Shown one piece after another: positions 1 through 6,141 of a DNA stretch of 7,262 nt. Positions within the stretch are counted from its first letter, which is position 1, and each line of letters opens with the position of its first letter. The notes under the pieces are model-generated. The model had not been told where the DNA came from and made no database searches. It saw only the letters and a program-made list of their open reading frames with translations. Origin of the DNA: Porticoccaceae bacterium (GTDB lineage: Bacteria; Pseudomonadota; Gammaproteobacteria; Pseudomonadales; Porticoccaceae); NCBI GenBank assembly GCA_002710745.1, contig PALW01000056.1, positions 1-7,262 on the forward strand, given 5' to 3'. The position numbers and the translations under genes were made by a program.

Positions 1-194
1 CATCCCCCGCAACAAGTCGAGAGCAATATCTGAGAGGGTTTGCGAGAAGTGTTGGTGATGATTTAAGAGTTGATTTATTTCCAAATCAAAGCAGTGGCGT
101 TTTATCATCAGTTGCAAAAAGTAATGTGTTAATTCGACAAATGATTGGGGATAATATCCATACAGAAAAGTTGGTTGATATTCTTTATTATTAA
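1..194 (+). CDS. moeA: MoeA-like molybdopterin molybdenumtransferase, C-terminal 63 residues (5' truncated)
   Basis: The third reading frame is open from base 3 to a TAA at 192-194 and gives 63 residues. MoeA inserts molybdate into adenylated molybdopterin in the cytoplasm, the last step of molybdenum cofactor synthesis. The visible part fits the end of the MoeA family: an arginine followed by YLRG (residues 6-12 of the fragment), then a variable stretch, then NQSSGVLSS (28-36), which matches the conserved Q-x-S-G-x-L-S-S block near the MoeA C-terminus, then the small terminal beta-barrel domain. The catalytic N-terminal and central domains lie outside the window. It ends 17 nt before moaA on the same strand, and a second molybdenum cofactor gene next door supports the call. 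The other two forward frames are closed by stops within the first 60 bases. Too little is seen to tell whether the gene is otherwise intact. Confidence 0.85.
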   Translation, partial: SPATSREQYLRGFARSVGDDLRVDLFPNQSSGVLSSVAKSNVLIRQMIGDNIHTEKLVDILYY

Positions 195-211
195 AAATTA
201 GGATTTGAGCA

Positions 212-1228
212 GTGACTCACGTTGAAATCAATAAGCATGCAAAGAAACGTCTAATTGATCCTTACAATAGGACTATCAGCTACCTTAGGCTCTCTGTTAC
301 CGATCGCTGCAACCTTCGTTGCACATATTGTATGGCAGAAAAGATGCAGTTCTTACCTCGCCAAAAGCTCCTAACTTTGGAGGAGATAAGGGATGTCGGA
401 AAGGCTTTTGTCACGTTAGGTATAAATAAAATTAGACTAACTGGAGGAGAGCCGCTAGTTCGTCGAGGAATTATTGGCCTAGTTGACTCACTCGCCTCAG
501 AGGAAGGTTTGGATGAATTAACCATGACAACCAATGGATTGTTGTTAGAAAAAAAAGCGAAAGACCTAAAATTGGCTGGTTTAGGGCGATTAAACATAAG
601 TGTTGATAGTCTGATTCCAGAGAAGTTTAGGCAACTAACGCGATTTGGTGATATTAAGGATTGGCATAGGGGAGTTAATGCCGCAAAAGAGGCCCAATTT
701 TCAAATATTAAGTTGAACGTCGTTGTGCTAAAAGGATTCAACGATTTGGAGGTATGCGATTTAGCTGAATATGCCGTTGCTAATGAATTTGATATTTCTT
801 TTATAGAAGAGATGCCGTTAGGTGTAACTAAGTCTCATGATAGAGTTCAAACCCAGTTGTGTTGTAGTGATATAAAACAACAATTAAGTCAAAAGTTTGA
901 ATTGATTGAAACTCTAGAGAGAACTGGCGGACCATCTCGCTATATGAGGGTTGCGGGAACTAAATCAAAGATAGGGTTTATATCGCCAATTTCAGAAAAT
1001 TTTTGCGGTGCGTGTAATAGAGTTAGAGTAACTGCGGATGGTAGGTTGCTTCTGTGTTTGGGGAATGAGAATAGTATTGATCTGAAATCAATTATTAGAA
1101 ATCATCCAGGCGATGAAAATAAATTAAAAGAAGCGATCAGTGGAGCAATACAAAATAAACCTGAGAGGCATTATTTTGACCCTAGTCGAACGGATATACT
1201 AAGGTTCATGAACACAACGGGTGGTTAA
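212..1228 (+). CDS. moaA: GTP 3',8-cyclase MoaA (radical SAM, molybdenum cofactor synthesis)
   Basis: MoaA uses S-adenosylmethionine and two 4Fe-4S clusters to cyclise GTP to 3',8-cH2GTP, the first committed step of molybdenum cofactor synthesis; MoaC then makes cPMP. The 338-residue product has normal family length. Visible marks are the radical SAM CxxxCxxC motif (C33, C37, C40, within DRCNLRCTYC), the SAM-binding LTGGEPLVR (76-84), the C-terminal cluster ligands C265, C268 and C282 with CxxC-x13-C spacing, and the invariant Gly-Gly tail (337-338) needed for GTP cyclisation. All key residues are present, so it should be active. The start is GTG at 212, with AGGA at 200-203 eight bases upstream; no better ATG lies before the conserved N-terminal block. 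It follows moeA by 17 nt and is probably co-transcribed with it. The partner genes moaC, moaD and moaE are not in the window. Confidence 0.96.
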   Translation: MTHVEINKHAKKRLIDPYNRTISYLRLSVTDRCNLRCTYCMAEKMQFLPRQKLLTLEEIRDVGKAFVTLGINKIRLTGGEPLVRRGIIGLVDSLASEEGLDELTMTTNGLLLEKKAKDLKLAGLGRLNISVDSLIPEKFRQLTRFGDIKDWHRGVNAAKEAQFSNIKLNVVVLKGFNDLEVCDLAEYAVANEFDISFIEEMPLGVTKSHDRVQTQLCCSDIKQQLSQKFELIETLERTGGPSRYMRVAGTKSKIGFISPISENFCGACNRVRVTADGRLLLCLGNENSIDLKSIIRNHPGDENKLKEAISGAIQNKPERHYFDPSRTDILRFMNTTGG

Positions 1229-1242
1229 ATTTCATCCGAAAA

Positions 1243-2430
1243 GTGATAAAAAATAGAGTAGATTTTAAGCTAATGGATAATTTTTCATTTAACACTGTTT
1301 CAGATATTGAGTTTGGCGCTGGCTTTTCCTCCAACTTGGGAAACATTATCTCAAAAATGGGTTTGGGAAAAGCTTTCATAGTTACTGATCCTGGTATTTT
1401 AGCTTGCGGTTTATTGGATAAAGCACTTTCAGATTTGAATAAATTGAAAATTAGCTATGAAATTTTCTCAGAGGTAACGGCGGATCCTCCAGAAGAAATA
1501 GTTCTAGATGCTTGTAATCGTCTAATTCTCACTAAGTGTGATGTGGTAGTTGGCTTTGGTGGCGGAAGTTCAATGGATGTTGCAAAAATTATTGCTATTT
1601 TAGCTAAAGAAAAGCAAACACTTGCTGAGATGTATGGAGTAGATAATATCGTCGGTACCAGATTACCTTTGATTCAAATCCCAACCACTGCAGGGACTGG
1701 ATCAGAGGCTACAATGGTGTCAATTATAACTACAGGTCAGACCACAAAAGCGGGAGCTGTCAGCCGAGTTTTGCTCGCTGATAAGATAATACTCGACCCA
1801 TTATTAACTCTTGGTCTTCCTTCAAGTATTACCGCAGCTACTGGCGTAGACGCTATGGTTCATGCAATAGAGGCTTACACATCAAAACGATTAAAAAATC
1901 CAATCTCAGATATGCTAGCTATTGAAGCCTTAAAGTTAATGTCTAAAAATATAGAAATGGCAGTGACTGATGGCCAAAATATCAATGCTAGGAGTGCAAT
2001 GTTGATAGGTGCTATGAAAGCCGGTCAAGCATTTGCCAATGCCCCGGTCGCCGCAGTACATGCTTTGGCATATCCGCTTGGTGGGAATTATCATATTCCT
2101 CATGGATTAACAAATTCACTCGTCTTGCCTCATGTGTTGAGGTTTAATATGGATGAGGCATCTAAATTATATTCTGAACTCGCACATGTCATACTTTATG
2201 ATTATGAGGTGCCAAATGATGAAAAACAGGCATCTGAGATTCTGGTCTCATATCTTGCCGACTTACCTAAGCGTTTAGGTTTACAAACTACTCTCAGAGA
2301 AATGAATATTCCTTTTGAGGATTTGCCAAAATTGGCGGAAGAAGCAATGCTGCAACAACGCTTATTGATAAATAATCCAAGGGAACTAAATGTGGAAAAT
2401 GCGCTCGAAATATATAAACAAGCTTATTAA
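1243..2430 (+). CDS. Iron-containing (group III) alcohol dehydrogenase
   Basis: Predicted cytoplasmic NAD(P)-dependent alcohol or aldehyde oxidoreductase of the Fe-ADH superfamily (FucO, AdhB of Zymomonas, maleylacetate reductase). Residues about 14-195 form the dinucleotide-binding half, with the typical FG.G at 24-27 and GFGGGSSMD at 104-112; PTTAGTGSE (147-155) is the second conserved glycine-rich block. The C-terminal helical half carries the metal ligands D203, H207, H273 and H287, matching FucO D196, H200, H263 and H277 in order and approximate spacing. The position of FucO His267 is Tyr277 here. Substrate cannot be told from sequence. Start choice is open: GTG at 1243 gives 395 residues, while the in-frame ATG at 1273 gives 385 and begins MDNFSF, closer to where the family usually starts; neither has a strong ribosome binding site. 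It follows moaA by 14 or 44 nt and may share its transcript, though no metabolic link to molybdenum cofactor is evident. Confidence 0.93.
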   Translation: MIKNRVDFKLMDNFSFNTVSDIEFGAGFSSNLGNIISKMGLGKAFIVTDPGILACGLLDKALSDLNKLKISYEIFSEVTADPPEEIVLDACNRLILTKCDVVVGFGGGSSMDVAKIIAILAKEKQTLAEMYGVDNIVGTRLPLIQIPTTAGTGSEATMVSIITTGQTTKAGAVSRVLLADKIILDPLLTLGLPSSITAATGVDAMVHAIEAYTSKRLKNPISDMLAIEALKLMSKNIEMAVTDGQNINARSAMLIGAMKAGQAFANAPVAAVHALAYPLGGNYHIPHGLTNSLVLPHVLRFNMDEASKLYSELAHVILYDYEVPNDEKQASEILVSYLADLPKRLGLQTTLREMNIPFEDLPKLAEEAMLQQRLLINNPRELNVENALEIYKQAY

Positions 2431-2438
2431 CAAGTTTT

Positions 2439-2445
2439 GAGGAAG
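2439..2445 (+). promoter_or_regulatory. Strong ribosome binding site that sets a GTG start at 2452
   Basis: GAGGAAG lies six bases before GTG 2452, near-ideal Shine-Dalgarno spacing. An upstream TTG at 2437 would place this site inside the coding sequence and has no site of its own. An ATG at 2448 is only two bases away and out of frame: it would encode five codons before a stop. The GTG is therefore the best start. Confidence 0.75.
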
Positions 2446-2451
2446 ATATGC

Positions 2452-2892
2452 GTGGTTACGTATAAAAAAAGAAAAGATTACTTTTATTTCAATGATATTA
2501 GCACCCGTTGGATGGATAACGACGTTTATGGTCATATTAATAACGTTAACTACTACAGTTATTTTGATTCAATTGTGAATAAATACCTAATAGAGGAGGG
2601 TGGTTTAAATATAAATCAAGATCCAGTAGTTGGTTTTGTTGTTGCATCAAATTGTGACTATTTCGCACCTTTGTCATATCCTGAAAAGCTGGAGTCAGCT
2701 TTAGTTGTCTCCAAGATAGGAAATTCATCAGTTGAGTATAAGATAGGTATCTTTAAGAAAGATAGCGTTGACGTCTCGGCTGCAGGTGGCTTTACGCATG
2801 TTTTTGTTTCTAGAAAAACCGGGAAATCTGTATCCATTCCGACGCATTTAAAAAATACGTTGTCAAATATCCATTCAACCAAAATAGAGTAA
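2452..2892 (+). CDS. Hotdog-fold acyl-CoA thioesterase (4HBT/YbgC/FadM-like)
   Basis: Predicted to hydrolyse an acyl-CoA (or aryl-CoA) thioester in the cytoplasm. From GTG 2452 the product has 146 residues, normal for a single-hotdog protein of this family. The signature is at residues 16-35: RWMDNDVYGHINNVNYYSYF, with D24 at the position of the catalytic aspartate of 4-hydroxybenzoyl-CoA thioesterase and H28, N30 and N31 in the conserved G-H-x-N-N turn at the start of the long hotdog helix. The remainder shows alternating beta strands ending in THVFV (about 127-131). The longer reading from TTG 2437 is less likely because a strong Shine-Dalgarno would fall inside it. It sits 21 nt after the alcohol dehydrogenase stop and 31 nt before the next gene. 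The chain length or type of acyl substrate cannot be judged. Similar proteins are often fatty acyl-CoA or phenylacetate-type thioesterases, so a precise name would be a guess. Confidence 0.9.
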   Translation: MVTYKKRKDYFYFNDISTRWMDNDVYGHINNVNYYSYFDSIVNKYLIEEGGLNINQDPVVGFVVASNCDYFAPLSYPEKLESALVVSKIGNSSVEYKIGIFKKDSVDVSAAGGFTHVFVSRKTGKSVSIPTHLKNTLSNIHSTKIE

Positions 2893-2923
2893 CTTAGAAT
2901 TTAGTGATGGGATTTAAATTTCT

Positions 2924-3955
2924 ATGAACTGCCGAATTTCCATTCTGGTGATTGTCTTACTGATTATTACTCGACCTACTTTTTCAATCGATTTTGAGGA
3001 TTATGACGATGACGTAGCAGCTTTACTTAGAGAGTATCAAAATCAGTCTAATCCAGATCAATCTTTCACTCCATCGATCCTGTCTTACAGCACTGCAAAG
3101 ACATCACAAACGATTGTTGATTTTGAGAGAGGTATTATTTATATGAACGCTTCTACGCCAGAAACTCTTAGAGATGCAATCATTGATGTGGTATTGACAC
3201 AAATTGATCCTTCAGTAATTGACGCACAGACTGCCATTGATTTCGGTTTAGTAAATGAGGAGACGAACAAACCTTTTTTTTGGGGTCAAGTTTTAGATCA
3301 CAAAGGTAGGCCAATATCTAGTAGACGACCGGCCTTAGATTTTGCGAATTTTTTACTTCGTAAAAAAACATTTAGCGATGGAAGATTTGAAGTGACCATC
3401 CGTATGATAGACGCTCATAAAAAGATTGCGGGAGCAAAATACGTTAGTTTTGTAAAAGCGGCTTGTCGAGAATATGGTGTCTCGTCATCATTAGTGATGG
3501 CTATTATGGAAACTGAAAGTTCTTTTAATCCTTTAGCCCGATCAAGATCAAATGCTTTAGGGCTGATGCAAGTAAAGGCAAATACAGCCGGGAGAGATTA
3601 TTTCTCACTCATAAAAGGTTATAAACACACGCCGTCATCAACATTCTTATACAGTCCGAAAAACAACATTGAAGTAGCTACTGGATATCTTAATATTCTG
3701 AGTAGTAGGTATCTTCAAGGAATAAAGGATCCAAAAAAATTAGAGTATGCAATGATATCAAGCTACAACGGAGGTGCTGGTAATCTGTGGAAAAGTCTAG
3801 ATAAATCAGGAAACAAAAAAAAGGCTTTGAGGCGCATAAATCAAATGTCTACCAAACAATTTTATTGGTTTCTTACGAACCGACATATTCGAAAAGAAAC
3901 TCGTGATTATTTGAAAAAAGTTAATGATAGGAAACGTAAATATACATTAATTTAA
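2924..3955 (+). CDS. MltC-like membrane-bound/periplasmic lytic murein transglycosylase
   Basis: Predicted to cleave the MurNAc-GlcNAc bond of peptidoglycan with formation of 1,6-anhydro-MurNAc ends, in the periplasm. The 343 residues follow the layout of E. coli MltC (359 aa). Residues 1-21 are a signal peptide with a hydrophobic core at about 5-15 and a likely cleavage after TFS. Residues about 30-165 match the MltC N-terminal domain (DUF3393), with the VDFERGIIYMNA, PFFWGQV and FANFLL blocks. Residues about 172-310 are the SLT domain, with ESSFNP (198-203) carrying the catalytic E198, ALGLMQV (211-217) and SSYNGGAGN (279-287). Unlike classical MltC there is no lipobox cysteine after the hydrophobic core; the only early cysteine is C3, before it. 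The protein is therefore probably soluble in the periplasm or held by an uncleaved signal. The ATG at 2924 has only a weak GGGA site at 2909-2912. It is the last gene of the + block. Confidence 0.93.
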   Translation: MNCRISILVIVLLIITRPTFSIDFEDYDDDVAALLREYQNQSNPDQSFTPSILSYSTAKTSQTIVDFERGIIYMNASTPETLRDAIIDVVLTQIDPSVIDAQTAIDFGLVNEETNKPFFWGQVLDHKGRPISSRRPALDFANFLLRKKTFSDGRFEVTIRMIDAHKKIAGAKYVSFVKAACREYGVSSSLVMAIMETESSFNPLARSRSNALGLMQVKANTAGRDYFSLIKGYKHTPSSTFLYSPKNNIEVATGYLNILSSRYLQGIKDPKKLEYAMISSYNGGAGNLWKSLDKSGNKKKALRRINQMSTKQFYWFLTNRHIRKETRDYLKKVNDRKRKYTLI

Positions 3956-3970
3956 TTGCCATTTAGCAGA

Positions 3971-4004
3971 GTTAATATTAATGATTAACAACTGAATCTT
4001 CAGT
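3971..4004. terminator. Possible weak bidirectional terminator between convergent genes
   Basis: The 60-nt gap between two converging genes has two short inverted repeats: GTTAAT-7 nt-ATTAAC at 3971-3989, and ACTGAATCTTCAGT at 3991-4004 (5-bp stem, 4-nt loop). Both are short, the first is wholly AT apart from its end pairs, and neither is followed by a clear T run on either strand. The position fits termination, but the structure alone is weak. Confidence 0.3.
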
Positions 4005-4015
4005 GGATATTTAAA

Positions 4016-4894
4016 TCAATCGCGAACTCGAATGAGTCCCTCTTGAACTGTGCTTGCAACTAGCCTTCCATCTAAACTGAAAAAACTGCCTCTATTAAGT
4101 CCTCGTGAAGAACTTGTTCTAGGGCTATCGAGCTGATAAAGAAGCCACTCATCCACTTTAAATTCATCATGAAACCAGATGGTGTGATCGAGAGAAGCAG
4201 GTTGCAATTTTTTGTTCAAGATACTAATTCCATGTGGAATTAAGGAAGTGGACATTATGTTAAAGTCGGACAGAAAGGCTAATACTGCTTGATGCACTCG
4301 CAGACCTAAATGGTCTTGAATATTTTTTGAAGCTCTTACCCATATTAATTGCTTGGGGGCTTTAGGCGTTGGATTGATAAAATCGATGGGATCAACCGAA
4401 CGCATTTCAATAGAGCGTAATTTTGCGCGATGAAGTTTTGGTTTATCTTGATTATTAGGATTTAGTGATTCACTAATTCTACTCCATCTCTCGTTGTCAT
4501 TTTCGCATTCCTCGGGTGGTTTGCATTCGGGCATTGATATCTGATATTCAAATCCCTTTTCAGGCATCTGAAAAGACATTTGACAGCTAAAAATAACTTT
4601 TTCCTTTTGAGTTGCCGATACAGAACGGGTGGAGAAAGATTTACCATCTCTAACCCTATCAACATTGTAAATTATTGGTAGGTTTGGATCACCAGGTCTT
4701 ATAAAGTAACCATGTTGTGAGTGAATCTGACGATTCACTTCAACTGTATTTTGTGCGGACCTCATAGCTTGTGCAAATACCTGGCCACCAAATACTCTTT
4801 TTAAAGACGTAGAAGGTGTCTGACCTATAAATGTATTTTCATCAAGTCGTTCTGGATTTAGAGCCGCAATCAACTCATCAAATGGATCATGCAT
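4016..4894 (-). CDS. tesB: Acyl-CoA thioesterase II, TesB type
   Basis: TesB hydrolyses medium- and long-chain acyl-CoA to free fatty acid and CoA in the cytoplasm, and is linked to beta-oxidation overflow. The 292 residues form the usual double hotdog. The N-terminal half has the conserved FGGQVFAQA (35-43) and the HGYFIRPGDP block (61-70), followed by DRVRDGKSFSTR (79-90). The C-terminal half has LSDF (208-211), PASLDHTIWFHD (232-243) and ASTVQEG (280-286). The catalytic set is D210, S234 and Q284; their spacing (24 and 50 residues) equals that of E. coli TesB D204, T228 and Q278, with Ser in place of Thr. The ATG at 4894 has a weak GAGA site seven bases before it. It starts 12 nt after the oxidoreductase stop, so it is very likely translated from the same message. 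The stop is TGA at 4016-4018. Confidence 0.95.
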   Translation of the reverse strand: MHDPFDELIAALNPERLDENTFIGQTPSTSLKRVFGGQVFAQAMRSAQNTVEVNRQIHSQHGYFIRPGDPNLPIIYNVDRVRDGKSFSTRSVSATQKEKVIFSCQMSFQMPEKGFEYQISMPECKPPEECENDNERWSRISESLNPNNQDKPKLHRAKLRSIEMRSVDPIDFINPTPKAPKQLIWVRASKNIQDHLGLRVHQAVLAFLSDFNIMSTSLIPHGISILNKKLQPASLDHTIWFHDEFKVDEWLLYQLDSPRTSSSRGLNRGSFFSLDGRLVASTVQEGLIRVRD

Positions 4895-4906
4895 TTACAA
4901 GTCTCA

Positions 4907-5935
4907 TTACGGATTGGCTACTTTTACGATTAGCTTTCCAAAATTATTTCCTGTGAATAACCATTTGAAATATTCTGGTGATTTTTCAAGTCCATCAACA
5001 ATCATCTCTTTGTACTTTAATTCACCTGATCGAACTCCGTTCAAAAGAAATTCATTCGCTTTATTGAAATTTGCGTAATGATCAAATACAAGAAAAAACT
5101 TGTGCTTTGGAGGATTTTTCATAGCGCCAAATATATGAAAAGGAGTTTTCACTTTTGTGATATCTTTTGCATTATAATTAGAGATATATCCGCAAATTGG
5201 GGCTCTAGACCCGGAATTGAAAAACTCTGTGACTGTCTCGGTAACGCTTCCTCCAACTGACTCAAAATAAATATCCACTCCAGATTCAAGCTTAGATGCG
5301 AGCTCATCTCGAAAGGAAGCTGATTTATAGTTTACGCATGCGTCAAAATTTAACTCATCTTCAACGTAATTACATTTTTCGTCGCTGCCAGCTATTCCGA
5401 TAACATTTAGACCAATTTTTTTCCCGATTTGTCCAACTATAGATCCAACTGCACCAGATGCAGCTGATACGACCAATGTTTCTCCCTTGGATGGCGTTGC
5501 TTCCTTCATTAATCCAAAGTAGGCTGTTCTTCCGGTCATTCCACATACTCCAAGATAAGTGGAAAGTGGCACGAGTTTTGGATCAACTTTATATGTCATT
5601 GGATCCTTGTCATTCGAAATAAAATATTCTTGCCAACCTGAACGACAACATACATATTCGCCCACACTGTATTTTGTAGACTTGGATTCAATAACTATTC
5701 CTGCTGATTCGGCGGTTATAATCTCACCAATTTGCAGTGGATCTGCATATGACTTAGCTTCACTCATTCTTCCTCTCATGTATGGATCTAACGAGAGATA
5801 AAGTACTTTAATGAGAACTTGATTTTCTTTAAGAGTTTTGACCTCAGATATTTTTGTTGAGAAATTTTCACTGTCAACTATTCCTGTTGGTCTTGTTTTG
5901 AGAGTAATGCTTAGATTTTTTAATTCAGTCATCAT
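4907..5935 (-). CDS. NADP-dependent oxidoreductase of the MDR superfamily (CurA/YncB/prostaglandin reductase-like)
   Basis: Predicted cytoplasmic NADPH-dependent reductase of C=C double bonds in alpha,beta-unsaturated ketones or aldehydes, related to E. coli CurA (YncB), leukotriene B4 12-hydroxydehydrogenase and plant double-bond reductases. In the 342 residues are SLDPYMRGRM (48-57), the family mark near the N-terminus; CGMTGRTAYFGL (131-142) at the domain junction; the nucleotide-binding AASGAVGSIVGQIG (158-171); and the C-terminal GNNFGKLIVKV (329-339). The zinc-ligand cysteine pattern of alcohol dehydrogenases is absent, as expected for this zinc-free subfamily. Two ATG codons stand in tandem; a GAGGG site (complement of 5941-5945) is five bases from the first and eight from the second, so either may be used. 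It heads the - strand unit with tesB and diverges from the acyl-CoA dehydrogenase. The natural substrate is not predictable; a role in lipid or lipid-peroxidation product metabolism is inference from its neighbours. Confidence 0.93.
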   Translation of the reverse strand: MMTELKNLSITLKTRPTGIVDSENFSTKISEVKTLKENQVLIKVLYLSLDPYMRGRMSEAKSYADPLQIGEIITAESAGIVIESKSTKYSVGEYVCCRSGWQEYFISNDKDPMTYKVDPKLVPLSTYLGVCGMTGRTAYFGLMKEATPSKGETLVVSAASGAVGSIVGQIGKKIGLNVIGIAGSDEKCNYVEDELNFDACVNYKSASFRDELASKLESGVDIYFESVGGSVTETVTEFFNSGSRAPICGYISNYNAKDITKVKTPFHIFGAMKNPPKHKFFLVFDHYANFNKANEFLLNGVRSGELKYKEMIVDGLEKSPEYFKWLFTGNNFGKLIVKVANP

Positions 5936-6069
5936 TTATTCCCTCTTTGTTTTTATTGTCAAATTATGTCGCCAACCAAGATTTATTGTTAGAGCGACGC
6001 GGCAAAGTAATGTTAATATATGAAGAAATGTTTATGCTATTTATATTAATCAACTTTCTATTTTAACAG

Positions 6070-6084
6070 ATTAATGCCATTAAT
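6070..6084. promoter_or_regulatory. Perfect 15-bp palindrome, candidate operator
   Basis: ATTAATGCCATTAAT is a perfect inverted repeat of 7 bp around one central base, ending 57 nt before the acyl-CoA dehydrogenase GTG. Size, symmetry and place in a divergent promoter region fit a dimeric repressor site, for example of TetR or GntR type. No regulator gene is in the window, so the binding protein is unknown. Confidence 0.45.
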
Positions 6085-6129
6085 ATGATGTTTAAAATTT
6101 TACGAAAATAATTATTTTGATGAATTAAA

Positions 6130-6135
6130 AAGGAG
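6130..6135 (+). promoter_or_regulatory. Strong ribosome binding site for the acyl-CoA dehydrogenase
   Basis: AAGGAG lies six bases before GTG 6142. It is the strongest Shine-Dalgarno in the window together with the one at 2439 and decides the GTG start: the first in-frame ATG comes only at codon 23, inside the conserved N-terminal region. Confidence 0.85.
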
Positions 6136-6141
6136 TCTTTA

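Larger units (their letters stand above)
5936..6141. promoter_or_regulatory. Divergent intergenic control region
   Basis: The 206 nt between two genes that start away from each other must hold promoters for both directions. It is strongly AT-rich, apart from a short GC-rich patch near 5994-6003. It contains a 15-bp palindrome (6070-6084, listed separately) and a looser all-AT inverted repeat, TTAATATA at 6013-6020 against TATATTAA at 6042-6049. I could not assign -35/-10 pairs with confidence on either strand, and I see no small gene or RNA here. Confidence 0.6.

Noticed and set aside
280..741. 153-codon open frame on the - strand
   Set aside because: It lies wholly opposite the conserved radical SAM core of moaA, shows no recognisable domain and has low-complexity, shadow-like composition.
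5957..5962. Consensus -35 hexamer TTGACA on the - strand upstream of the reductase gene
   Set aside because: A -10 box 17 nt further on would fall on the start codon, leaving no room for the GAGGG ribosome binding site in the transcript. Probably chance.
5968..5998. GTCGC...GCGAC inverted repeat in the divergent spacer, possible leader hairpin
   Set aside because: Only a 5-bp stem with a 21-nt loop; too weak to call a riboswitch or attenuator.
5559..6023. Two + strand open frames of 80 and 61 codons
   Set aside because: Both are largely antisense to the well-supported oxidoreductase gene; the second runs into the intergenic region but has no ribosome binding site or recognisable protein features.
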